Below, one piece after another: positions 9,082 through 17,324 of a stretch of 64,000 bases of DNA. The notes beneath the pieces were generated by a model that did no database searches, had not been told where the DNA came from, and saw only the letters and a list, made by a program, of their open reading frames with translations. Origin of the DNA: Syntrophothermus lipocalidus DSM 12680 (GTDB lineage Bacteria; Bacillota; Syntrophomonadia; Syntrophomonadales; Syntrophothermaceae). Position 1 is the stretch's first letter; every line of letters begins with the position of its first letter. Both the position numbers and the translations under genes were made by a program. The DNA lies in contig NC_014220.1 of NCBI RefSeq assembly GCF_000092405.1, forward strand, positions 992,001-1,056,000, read 5' to 3'.

Positions 9082-9846
9082 GTGCCGTTAGAGATTGACA
9101 AGTTTCTCTTGGTTTTTGCGCGTGTTTCGGGCTTGTTCTTGTCCGCACCTGTTTACTCCAGCCGGCAAATACCGGTTCAGATCAAAGTGTTTTTGGGGCT
9201 TTTACTGGCCGCGATAATAACTTATGTGAGGCCGATCTCGACCCGAGTAGAGCTCGATAACACCGGTATTTTTTTGGTCGCTTTGGCAGTAGAGGTATTC
9301 ACCGGTTATGCTTTAGGACTGGCAGGATATGTTTTGTTTGCGGCTGTTCAGCTTGCCGGACAGTTGGTAGATATGCAGATGGGTTTCGGTATTGTCAATG
9401 TGATGGATCCCCAATCCGGGATGCAAGTTCCCTTAGTGGGAAGTTTTTATTATCTGTTAGCTATTCTGGTGTTTTTGGGAATAGACGGGCATCATCAGCT
9501 TCTGTCAGCAGTTTATCACAGCTATGATGTTATCCCGATTTTGGGAGCCAAGTTTCAGCCGGGGTTTACCGCTTTTTTGGTTAAGCTGGGGGGATATATG
9601 TTCGTGCTAGGGGTGAAGATTGCCGCTCCAGTAGTAGCTGCCCTGTTAGTAGCGGATACGGCTCTGGGCTTTATGGCCCGAACGGTACCCCAGATGAACA
9701 TCTTTTTGGTGGGCATGCCTTTAAAGATACTGGGGGGAATTGTCATGTTGCTCTTGGTCATCCCAGTCTACGTGTGGTTGTTGCAGGTACTTTTTGCCCA
9801 GTTTTTTGACTGCCTGGATCAGGCCTTGTACTTTTTGGCCAGGTGA
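9082..9846 (+). CDS. fliR: Flagellar export gate protein FliR
   Basis: FliR closes the top of the export gate with FliP and FliQ. The 254-residue product is very hydrophobic with about six membrane segments. It contains the family patterns RVSGLFLSAPVYSSRQIPVQ near the N-terminus and AVQLAGQLVDMQMGFGIVNV in the centre. It ends in a helix-rich C-terminus (LLQVLFAQFFDCLDQALYFL). The start is GTG. flhB starts 7 bp after the stop, consistent with the FliR-FlhB contact; in some Clostridia the two are fused. Confidence 0.95.
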   Translation: MPLEIDKFLLVFARVSGLFLSAPVYSSRQIPVQIKVFLGLLLAAIITYVRPISTRVELDNTGIFLVALAVEVFTGYALGLAGYVLFAAVQLAGQLVDMQMGFGIVNVMDPQSGMQVPLVGSFYYLLAILVFLGIDGHHQLLSAVYHSYDVIPILGAKFQPGFTAFLVKLGGYMFVLGVKIAAPVVAALLVADTALGFMARTVPQMNIFLVGMPLKILGGIVMLLLVIPVYVWLLQVLFAQFFDCLDQALYFLAR

Positions 9847-9853
9847 TAAGCTG

Positions 9854-10954
9854 ATGGAAACAAGCGGTGTTTGGATACTAGATCTGCAGCTGTTTGCCGA
9901 AGGAGGCGAAAAAACCGAGAAAGCGACTCCGCGGCGGCGGCAAGAGAGTCGGAGAAAAGGCCAGGTTTTCCGGAGCGTGGACCTTAACTCTGCCGTCATA
10001 TTGCTTGTGGGATTCGCGGTGCTGCATTTTACAACCCCCTATATGTTAACCGGGATACAGGGATTTTTCAGCCGGTATTTATCAGATAGGGCTCTGACTC
10101 AATTGACTCCGGCTACGTTTCACGTAATGTTACTGGATGCCATCCTGCTAATGGCTAAGATATCCTTTCCTGTAATAGGAGCGGTCTTGGTGGCTGGATT
10201 ACTCGTCAATCTCTTGCAAGTAGGGTTTGTTTTTGCTGGGGAACCGTTATCTATAAAACCAGAACGCGTTAACCCGGTCGAGGGGTTTAAAAGGATATTT
10301 TCGCTGCGTGCCCTGATCGAGCTGGTCAAATCAGTGGCCAAAGTTGTCCTAACAGGTTGGGTGGTTTACTCGGTCTTGAAAAAGAACCTGTACCTTTTTC
10401 CCCGTTTTGTAGATATGGAGCCTGTAAGCATGGTGATGTCTTTAGGTAACATCATTTTCGAGATGGCTATGAAAATCGGGGTTGTTTTACTGGTGGTGGG
10501 TTTACTAGATTATTTGTACCAGTGGTGGGAGCACGAGAAATCGCTGCGGATGAGTAAGGAGGAACTGAAACAGGAATACAAACAAACGGAAGGCGACCCC
10601 CAGATAAGGAGCAAGCAGAGGCAAAAGCAGCGCGAAATGGCTATGCGCCGCATGATGGCCGAGGTACCCAAAGCCGATGTTGTAATAACCAACCCAACCC
10701 ATTTTGCTGTGGCCTTGAAATACGAAGCGGAAGCGATGACAGCTCCAGTGGTAACGGCTAAAGGGCAGGACTTTCTGGCTTTGCGCATAAGAGAAGTAGC
10801 TATGGAGCACCAAGTGGCCTTAGTAGAAAACCCATTTTTGGCTCGAACTATCTATTACTCAACCGAGATCGGAGATCCGATTCCAGAAACTCTTTATCAG
10901 GCCGTGGCCGAGGTACTCGCTTTCGTATACCGCCAGAAACGTAATCTCGGGTGA
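9854..10954 (+). CDS. flhB: Flagellar export switch protein FlhB
   Basis: FlhB wraps the export gate and switches secretion from hook to filament subunits after self-cleavage. The open frame extends back to 9740 inside fliR, but ATG 9854 gives the expected start: a hydrophobic lead-in, then LQLFAEGGEKTEKATPRRRQ. Four membrane helices follow. The cytoplasmic domain has the autocleavage motif N280-P-T-H283 (VITNPTHFAVAL). Length is 366 residues, normal. The flhB-flhA junction, usually tight, holds a repeat-filled gap of about 480 bp here. Confidence 0.96.
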   Translation: METSGVWILDLQLFAEGGEKTEKATPRRRQESRRKGQVFRSVDLNSAVILLVGFAVLHFTTPYMLTGIQGFFSRYLSDRALTQLTPATFHVMLLDAILLMAKISFPVIGAVLVAGLLVNLLQVGFVFAGEPLSIKPERVNPVEGFKRIFSLRALIELVKSVAKVVLTGWVVYSVLKKNLYLFPRFVDMEPVSMVMSLGNIIFEMAMKIGVVLLVVGLLDYLYQWWEHEKSLRMSKEELKQEYKQTEGDPQIRSKQRQKQREMAMRRMMAEVPKADVVITNPTHFAVALKYEAEAMTAPVVTAKGQDFLALRIREVAMEHQVALVENPFLARTIYYSTEIGDPIPETLYQAVAEVLAFVYRQKRNLG

Positions 10955-10964
10955 GGTTTTCTTA

Positions 10965-11399
10965 GCCACTGATGGGCACAGATGGACACGGATTGGCACA
11001 GATGTTTATTAGACGCTGACTTACGCAGACCTTTATGACTCTCATCCGAGTCACCACTAGAGAGTGAAAACTTCGGTTTCTTTAATGGTAACCTAGAAAA
11101 TCTTCAAATTAGGGAAAATCGGTGTTCATCTGCCCGGCAGTCAGCTGGCTAAAATTGTAACATGCTATTGGGTCTCGAAAACGCTAGCCGCTAATAGTTA
11201 AAGACTTGAGCTGAGTGCCGGGTCTGTGGGCATCTGCGGCTCGTTTTCGGGGCATATTGTTCAGAATAATTATGATCAATCTTGTGATTGAATGGCCCTT
11301 TTTTCACCCTGTAATAGTGACGCCTCCGGGTGTCAAGAGTGTCTATGTCCAGGCAGGTTCATCCGTGTTAATCAGTGAAAATCTGTGTTAATCTGTGGC
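10965..11399. repeat. Composite nested inverted-repeat region between flhB and flhA
   Basis: The 482-bp gap holds no credible gene. It is bounded by two inverted 40-bp arms, 10965-11004 and 11360-11399, matching at 29 of 40 positions. Each arm is a degenerate tandem of 10-bp units of the form nnCACnGATn. Inside lies a second inverted pair of 21-mers (11050-11070 on minus, 11301-11321 on plus; 17 of 21 match). Innermost is the 90-bp terminal-inverted-repeat element at 11133-11222. The same building blocks recur upstream of rseP and after dut. No transposase frame is present, so it would be non-autonomous if mobile. Confidence 0.75.
11133..11222 (-). repeat. TIR element copy A (90 bp)
   Basis: Read on the minus strand it begins CCCGGCACTCAGCTCAAGTC and ends GCTGACTGCCGGG, giving imperfect terminal inverted repeats of 13 bp. 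Its core is clearly alike to copy C (56137-56228): both share AAGTCTTT, an AGCGGCT block, a CCCAATnGCATGTTACAATT block and an AGCCA block. The two other copies are in the opposite orientation. Copies A, B and C are all intergenic. Confidence 0.85.
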
Positions 11400-11436
11400 C
11401 CGTTTTCTGACAAGGACATGGAGGAGGGTAGGGACA

Positions 11437-13482
11437 TTGTTAGGTAAGTTGCTCAATAACAGCGACATATTGCTATCGGTCGGGCTGATCATAATAGTTA
11501 TGATGATGATCATTCCTATGCCTTACTACCTCCTGGACATCTTTCTAACCTTCAATATCGCTTTTTCTCTTATCATCCTCATGGTGTGTATGTTCACTTT
11601 GCGTCCCTTGGACTTTTCGGTATTTCCTTCGATTTTGCTGATAATGACCTTATTCAGGCTTTCCCTCAACATTTCTTCGACTCGGCTGATACTTTTAGAT
11701 GCATTCGCCGGCAATGTCATCCAGCGGTTTGGGGACTTTGTGGTCCGCGGGGATATGGTAGTAGGTCTTGTGATATTTTTAATCTTGGTTGTTATCCAGT
11801 TCATCGTTATTACCAGAGGAGCTGAACGGGTGTCTGAAGTGGCGGCTAGATTCACGTTGGACGCCATGCCGGGCAAACAGATGGCTATAGATGCTGATTT
11901 AAACGCCGGATTGATAAATGAGAACGAGGCTAGGGAACGGAGAAAAGAGATTCAGAGGGAAGCCGACTTTTACGGGGCTATGGATGGAGCCAGCAAGTTT
12001 GTAAAAGGGGATGCGATTGCCGCTATCGTTATTCTGATGATAAACATCGTAGGTGGCTTGATTATTGGGATGGCACGGATGGGCATGTCTATCAACCAAG
12101 CGGCTAAGACCTACACAATCCTTACTGTGGGCGACGGCCTGGTGACCCAGATACCGGCTTTGCTTCTATCCACGGCTACCGGTATTGTGGTAACTAGAAG
12201 CGCTTCACAAGCTAACCTGGGCGAGGAGTTGACCAAGCAGTTGCTGGCACATTACAAAGCTCTGGGAATTGCGGCGGCAGTTCTGGTTGTTTTGGGATTT
12301 CTAGGCCTTCCTAAAGGGCCTATGTTTTTCATGGCCGCTGTGTTCGGTGCTCTCTTTTATACCCTGCGTAGGAGCACACCAGAGAACGTAGAACCGCAAA
12401 TACCGGCTGAAGCAGAAGAAGCGGCTAAAATAAGGAAGCCAGAAAACGTTGTGGAGCTGCTGCAGGTAGAGAAAATGGAGATGGAACTCGGCTATGCCTT
12501 GATACCGTTGGTTGACGCCGACCAGGGGGGAGATCTTCTCGACCGGATTGTCATGATTCGCAGGCAGTGCGCAACCGAACTCGGATTCATAGTACCCCCG
12601 ATCCGCATTCGAGATAACATGCAGCTGAAACCGAACGCTTACAGCATCAAGATCAAGGGAATGGAGATTGCCGCGGGAGAACTAATGTTAGACAGTTATT
12701 TGGTTTTAGGGCCAGGCATAGAAGAGGACAAAGACATCAAAGGGGTACTGACCACGGAGCCTGCATTCAATTTGCCTGCCAAATGGATAGATTCATCCGA
12801 ACGAGAAATAGCGGAGTTGAAAGGCTTTACCGTTGTAGACCCGCCTTCAGTTTTGGCAACTCACTTGACCCAGGTTATTAAGGAGCACGCGCATGAGCTC
12901 CTGGGACGGCAAGAGGTACAGAACATACTCAATTACATAAAAGAGCAAAACCCGGCAGTAGTAAACGAACTTATTCCGGATCTTCTGTCGTTGGGTGACG
13001 TACAGAAGGTGTTGAAGAACCTGTTACGGGAACAGGTGTCGATCCGGGATGTAGTTTCCATTCTTGAAGCCTTGGCTGACTATGCAAGGGTAACGCGAGA
13101 CACGGATGTTTTGACCGAATATGTTCGGCAGGCTTTGCGCAGGCATATTACAAAACAGTACGTGGATGACAAGGGCAAGTTAGTGGTTCTGACGATTGAG
13201 CCTGGTTTGGAGGAAAAACTGAGAGAATCAGTTCAGCAAAGCGAGTTTGGTTCTTATCTGGTGTTAGAACCGGATATGGCGCAGAAGCTGGTAAATGAGA
13301 TACGGAAGCACAGTGAACACTTGGCACGAAAGGGAAGCATACCTATGCTTCTTGTAGCACCGATCTTGCGTATCTATTTTAAGCGGTTCATCGAAAGGTT
13401 TGTTCCTAATCTGGTTCTGTTATCGTACAATGAAATCGAACCTGGGATTGAACTGGAAGTAGCAGGGATGGTGTCGGTATGA
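11437..13482 (+). CDS. flhA: Flagellar export apparatus protein FlhA
   Basis: FlhA is the main export-gate channel and substrate-docking platform. A GTG at 11395 is in frame, but it lies inside the repeat arm and has no ribosome site. TTG 11437 has GGAGGAGGG eight bases upstream and gives 681 residues. Eight membrane helices fill the N-terminal half. The FHIPEP signature region RFTLDAMPGKQMAIDADLNA falls at about residues 138-157. The C-terminal half is the soluble chaperone/substrate-docking domain (HLTQVIKEHAHELLGRQEVQ, LLREQVSIRDVVSILEAL). The stop overlaps flhF by 4 bp. Confidence 0.96.
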   Translation: MLGKLLNNSDILLSVGLIIIVMMMIIPMPYYLLDIFLTFNIAFSLIILMVCMFTLRPLDFSVFPSILLIMTLFRLSLNISSTRLILLDAFAGNVIQRFGDFVVRGDMVVGLVIFLILVVIQFIVITRGAERVSEVAARFTLDAMPGKQMAIDADLNAGLINENEARERRKEIQREADFYGAMDGASKFVKGDAIAAIVILMINIVGGLIIGMARMGMSINQAAKTYTILTVGDGLVTQIPALLLSTATGIVVTRSASQANLGEELTKQLLAHYKALGIAAAVLVVLGFLGLPKGPMFFMAAVFGALFYTLRRSTPENVEPQIPAEAEEAAKIRKPENVVELLQVEKMEMELGYALIPLVDADQGGDLLDRIVMIRRQCATELGFIVPPIRIRDNMQLKPNAYSIKIKGMEIAAGELMLDSYLVLGPGIEEDKDIKGVLTTEPAFNLPAKWIDSSEREIAELKGFTVVDPPSVLATHLTQVIKEHAHELLGRQEVQNILNYIKEQNPAVVNELIPDLLSLGDVQKVLKNLLREQVSIRDVVSILEALADYARVTRDTDVLTEYVRQALRRHITKQYVDDKGKLVVLTIEPGLEEKLRESVQQSEFGSYLVLEPDMAQKLVNEIRKHSEHLARKGSIPMLLVAPILRIYFKRFIERFVPNLVLLSYNEIEPGIELEVAGMVSV

Positions 13483-14639
13483 AGATCCGAAGGTATGTGG
13501 CCGATAGTCTCCAGGAAGCGGTGAAACAAGCCCGGCTTGAGCTGGGGCGAGATGCCATGATAATCCATACTCGTAAGTTTAAGCAGGGCGGTTTTTTTGG
13601 TCTTTTCGCTCGGCCCCGAATCGAGATCACGGTAGCCCTGGATGAAGAAGTTGCCCAAGCCGCAAGCCACGATACACTTAGGGCGGAATCGAAGCCGGTA
13701 CCGATGGTTTCGGAAGACACTTTTGTTGCCGTTAACAAGGAACTACCAGAAAAGGCTGACGAGCTTCTTGAAGAGCTACGCGAAATGAAACAGATGATGG
13801 CTGATCTCAACCATAAACTGGAGGAAAAGGATAAGCTAAAGGGGATGCCGCGATCGGTACAGTCACTTTATAAAGCTCTGGTCAATAACCAGGTCAATGA
13901 GAAACTGGCCTTTCGAATTGCGCAATCGGTGAAGCAGAGGATTGAGACCGAGGAAGGTCATCATGACGAGGACATGATGGGGGTATGTACTGAGGTACTG
14001 GGGTCCATGTTTAAGAAGCCTAAGCCTATAGAGTTTAACCGAGGCAGGCCCAGAGTAGTAGCGATGATCGGTCCGACCGGCGTTGGCAAAACCACAACTA
14101 TAGCTAAACTGGCCGCTAATTTTGCCCTATTAGAAAGGAAAAGGGTAGGTTTGGTCACTATCGATACCTATCGTATTGCTGCGGTGGAGCAGCTCAAAAC
14201 TTACGCCGAAATCATAGGGGTTCCACTAGAGGTGGTTTTTCACCCAGAAGGATTAGAAACGGCTTTGGCCAAACATAAAGACAAGGATGTCATTTTCATC
14301 GACACCGCCGGGAGAAGCCCTAGAAACGAGCCTCATATTAACGAATTGGCCGAATTTCTCAGGGTAGCTGAACCAGACGAAATCCTGCTGGTTTTGAGTA
14401 CCAATACCCCTACGTTGGATCTCTTGGAGATTTACCAGAGATTTAACGTGGTTAGAATCGATAAACTCGTGTTCACCAAAGTAGATGAGTGTGAACGTTT
14501 CGGGCAGATATTGAACGTGGCTTACAAAACGAAAACGGGGCTCGCTTACATCACTAACGGACAAAACGTACCGGATGACATAATGGTTCCAGACCCCAGC
14601 TACTTGGCGAAGATGATACTGGGAGAGGTATCGGTTTGA
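13479..14639 (+). CDS. flhF: Flagellar placement SRP-type GTPase FlhF
   Basis: FlhF is an SRP-family GTPase that directs where flagella are built. The 386-residue protein begins MKIRRYVADSLQEAVKQA, the typical B-domain opening. A charged, coiled middle region follows, then the NG domain: P-loop GPTGVGKTTTIAKLAAN at about residue 198, then DTYRIAAVEQLKTYAEI, IDTAGRSPRNEPHI (G3) and TKVDECERFG (G4). It is coupled to flhA (ATGA overlap) and to flhG, its ATPase activator. Confidence 0.96.
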   Translation: MKIRRYVADSLQEAVKQARLELGRDAMIIHTRKFKQGGFFGLFARPRIEITVALDEEVAQAASHDTLRAESKPVPMVSEDTFVAVNKELPEKADELLEELREMKQMMADLNHKLEEKDKLKGMPRSVQSLYKALVNNQVNEKLAFRIAQSVKQRIETEEGHHDEDMMGVCTEVLGSMFKKPKPIEFNRGRPRVVAMIGPTGVGKTTTIAKLAANFALLERKRVGLVTIDTYRIAAVEQLKTYAEIIGVPLEVVFHPEGLETALAKHKDKDVIFIDTAGRSPRNEPHINELAEFLRVAEPDEILLVLSTNTPTLDLLEIYQRFNVVRIDKLVFTKVDECERFGQILNVAYKTKTGLAYITNGQNVPDDIMVPDPSYLAKMILGEVSV

Positions 14640-15535
14640 TGAAAGACCAAGCCGAAAGACTCAGGCTTATGGCCAAGAGCCTTAAAACCAGGATCGAAAA
14701 TGATTTGGTCCGCGGTATGAAGCATACCCGGGTTGTGGTGGTGACCAGCGGCAAGGGAGGAGTAGGGAAAACCAACCTGGCACTGAACTTGGCACTGGCC
14801 TTAGCCGAATCGGGACTCAGAATCGTTTTACTCGACGCGGACATGGGCTTGGCTAATGTCGATATCATCTTAGGGTTAGCTCCCAAGTACAACTTGTACC
14901 ACGTTATCCGTGGAGAAAAGGGCATAAAAGAGATTATCCTGCACGGTCCATGCGGGCTCGAGATAATTCCGGGGGGATCAGGTATTCAGGAACTGGCTAA
15001 TCTCCCTGAAGAAGCTTTGCAGGCAGTGATAAGAGACCTGGGGAGATTGGATGGAGAGTACGATCTGATGATTATCGATACCGGAGCGGGGATTTCCAAC
15101 AGTGTTCTGAGTTATGTTACTGCTGCTGATGACATCGTGGTTGTCACCACTCCAGAGCCGACCTCACTTACCGACGCGTATGGTATTATCAAGGCTGCTT
15201 CAAATCGCCAAGCTCGCGGCGCGGTTTATATCGTGGTCAATCGGGTGGAAACGGAAACAGAGGGTATTCTGGTTGCTCAAAAACTCATCAGCGTAGGAGA
15301 AAGGTTTTTGGGGGTAGAAATGAAGTTATTGGGATGTTTGGTCGAAGACCGGGCGGTAGAGGTGGCGGTTAAGAATCAGCAGCCGTTTCTCGTTTCCCAC
15401 CCTAATAGTCAGGTAAGTCGAAATGTAAGGGATATCGCGCGCAAGCTGCATGACAAAAGTGGCGGGGACAAGGTTCCGGTAAAGGCTTCTGGACTCCGGA
15501 GTTTCTTCCGTAACTTGACTTCTTTTCTCAGGTAA
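14639..15535 (+). CDS. flhG: Flagellar number regulator FlhG (YlxH, MinD/ParA-type ATPase)
   Basis: FlhG is a MinD-like ATPase that stimulates FlhF and limits flagellar number. The N-terminal peptide KDQAERLRLMAKSL carries a conserved Gln, which in this family activates the FlhF GTPase. The deviant Walker A motif SGKGGVGKT lies at residues 37-45, LLDADMG follows at about 64-70, and IIDTGAGIS is the Walker B region. Translation starts at ATG 14639 or TTG 14636, overlapping the flhF stop. GGGAGAGG lies upstream. Confidence 0.95.
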   Translation: MKDQAERLRLMAKSLKTRIENDLVRGMKHTRVVVVTSGKGGVGKTNLALNLALALAESGLRIVLLDADMGLANVDIILGLAPKYNLYHVIRGEKGIKEIILHGPCGLEIIPGGSGIQELANLPEEALQAVIRDLGRLDGEYDLMIIDTGAGISNSVLSYVTAADDIVVVTTPEPTSLTDAYGIIKAASNRQARGAVYIVVNRVETETEGILVAQKLISVGERFLGVEMKLLGCLVEDRAVEVAVKNQQPFLVSHPNSQVSRNVRDIARKLHDKSGGDKVPVKASGLRSFFRNLTSFLR

Positions 15536-15554
15536 GATGCAAGGAGGAAAGGAA

Positions 15555-16205
15555 TTGGATTCCAGAGATTTAAGGATTAACCAGTTGGTAGAAATTGAAA
15601 CTGACATGCCAGCTTATAAAGGGGTTTATCCAAGCCGGGTAGAAGAGGTAGTTGAAGAAGGGGTTTGTCTGGCAGTTCCTATAAAACACGGGGCACTCAT
15701 TCCCTTGAGGATTGGGGATGTAGTGAGGGTCTACTTCATGCAAGACCAGGAGGTGTATTGCCTTAAAACAGACATTATCGCTCGTAAACAAAACCGGGTT
15801 CCGGTAGTGGTTTTGGCCCATTCCCAGGACGTGGAAAAAGTACAACGTCGGAACTGGGTAAGGATCGAGATAGGTTTGCCCGTAACTTTTTATTTTTCTG
15901 ATGGCCAGTTCGAGAAAGTGGAAGAGGGGCGAACTTTAAATCTCAGTGGGGGCGGCGTACTGTTCGTTACCCGGGCAGACTGGTTGAGAATAGGAAGCCG
16001 AATACGTATAAGGCTGGAGTTGCCAGAAAGGGAGCCGTTTATTAGCCCGGCTATCGTGCGCAGGATAGTGCCACCGGAAGAAAAAGAGAGCAGAGGATAC
16101 CGAGTAGCATGCGAATTCGTGGACATAAAAGAAGGACAGAGAGACGCTCTGGTGAAGTTCATTTTTGAAGTACAGAGAGAACGCCTCAAGAAAGGCCTTT
16201 ATTAG
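15555..16205 (+). CDS. PilZ-domain flagellar brake protein (YpfA/YcgR-like)
   Basis: This protein is probably a c-di-GMP receptor that slows or stops the motor. The N-terminal half is a beta-rich YcgR-N/PilZN-type domain (LVEIETDMPAYKGVYPSRVE). The C-terminal half is a PilZ domain with the c-di-GMP motifs RxxxR (R99-N-W-V-R103) and NLSGGG (about 129-134). TTG 15555 has AAGGAGG seven bases upstream and is preferred over ATG 15537, giving 216 residues. It lies between flhG and cheB, so motility tuning by c-di-GMP is built into the fla operon. Confidence 0.88.
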   Translation: MDSRDLRINQLVEIETDMPAYKGVYPSRVEEVVEEGVCLAVPIKHGALIPLRIGDVVRVYFMQDQEVYCLKTDIIARKQNRVPVVVLAHSQDVEKVQRRNWVRIEIGLPVTFYFSDGQFEKVEEGRTLNLSGGGVLFVTRADWLRIGSRIRIRLELPEREPFISPAIVRRIVPPEEKESRGYRVACEFVDIKEGQRDALVKFIFEVQRERLKKGLY

Positions 16206-16225
16206 GCAAGAGGGGTGAACATCGC

Positions 16226-17305
16226 ATGAAGAAGATTAAAGTACTGGTAGTTGATGACTCGGCTTTTATGAGAAAAGTCATAAGCGACATCATCAATAGC
16301 CAGAACGATATGCAGGTCGTCGGCGTTGCCCGCAATGGAGAGGAGGCCCTGCAAAAAGCTCAAGAATTGGGCCCCGATGTTGTCACCTTGGATGTCGAGA
16401 TGCCGGTTATGGATGGTATTACGGCTCTGAAAAAAATCATGGAAACTGACCCGGTACCGGTAGTCATGCTCAGCAGTCTGACCCAAAATGGAGCCGAAAT
16501 GACCATGAAAGCTTTGCAGTTAGGGGCTGTAGACTTTGTGCCGAAGCCTTCAGGTACTATTTCCCTCGATATCGCCAAAGTAAGCGAAGACATTGTGCGT
16601 AAGGTCAGGATAGCGGCTTTGGCCCGGCCTCAGATACGGAGGTTATTTTCGGGGGCGGGCAGTTTGGGTTCGGTCGCAAGACCGGTAAGTCCGGGGATAC
16701 CTCTTTCCAGGCCTGTTGGCGGTCGTCTTGAAAAACTGGTGTTGATCGGCACATCGACCGGGGGACCAAAAGCTTTGCACGAGGTTATTCCCCGCCTGCC
16801 GGGTGATCTTGAAGCAGGGGTATTAATTGTTCAGCACATGCCACCGGGATTCACCGCCTCCTTGGCAGCAAGACTTGACGGGATATCGGGCCTTAGAGTT
16901 AAGGAAGCCGAGCATGGAGAAGTCATTGCTCCGGGAACAGCCTACATAGCCCCTGGTGACTATCACCTGCTGGTGATGACTGATAAGGAAACCGGGCCTG
17001 GCCGGCTTTTGGTCAATCTTACTTTTGATCCCCCTGTGTCTGGTCATCGCCCTTCGGTTGACGCCATGTTCGAATCGGTGGCCAGGAGTTTCTGGGGACA
17101 TATTGTGGGAGTAATAATGACCGGCATGGGCCAGGACGGAGCCAAAGGAGTGATACACCTGAAAAAGAGAGGGGCTAAGATTATAGCGGAGGATTCCTCG
17201 ACCTGTATAGTCTTTGGGATGCCGAAAGCAGCGATAGAGACTGGACAGGTGGACAAGGTGGTTCCTTTGCCCGAGATTGCCCAGGAGATTCAAAGAATGT
17301 TATAG
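16226..17305 (+). CDS. cheB: Chemotaxis protein-glutamate methylesterase/deamidase CheB
   Basis: CheB removes methyl groups from, and deamidates, chemoreceptors in the adaptation pathway. The receiver domain (1-120) has D11 and phospho-acceptor D56. After a linker, the methylesterase domain carries the catalytic triad S177 (GTSTGG), H204 (VQHMPPGFT) and D304 (GMGQDGA). Length is 359 residues, typical. The partner methyltransferase gene cheR is not in this window, so it must lie elsewhere if present. Confidence 0.97.
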   Translation: MKKIKVLVVDDSAFMRKVISDIINSQNDMQVVGVARNGEEALQKAQELGPDVVTLDVEMPVMDGITALKKIMETDPVPVVMLSSLTQNGAEMTMKALQLGAVDFVPKPSGTISLDIAKVSEDIVRKVRIAALARPQIRRLFSGAGSLGSVARPVSPGIPLSRPVGGRLEKLVLIGTSTGGPKALHEVIPRLPGDLEAGVLIVQHMPPGFTASLAARLDGISGLRVKEAEHGEVIAPGTAYIAPGDYHLLVMTDKETGPGRLLVNLTFDPPVSGHRPSVDAMFESVARSFWGHIVGVIMTGMGQDGAKGVIHLKKRGAKIIAEDSSTCIVFGMPKAAIETGQVDKVVPLPEIAQEIQRML

Positions 17306-17324
17306 GTTCGGAGGTGGTCGTCTT

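Noticed and set aside
10965-11399. CRISPR-like array
   Set aside because: The 10-bp units are degenerate and contiguous without unique spacers, and no cas genes are present.
13406-13810. 134-residue minus-strand frame across the flhA-flhF junction
   Set aside because: It is a shadow of two well-supported genes, Ser-rich, with no motif.
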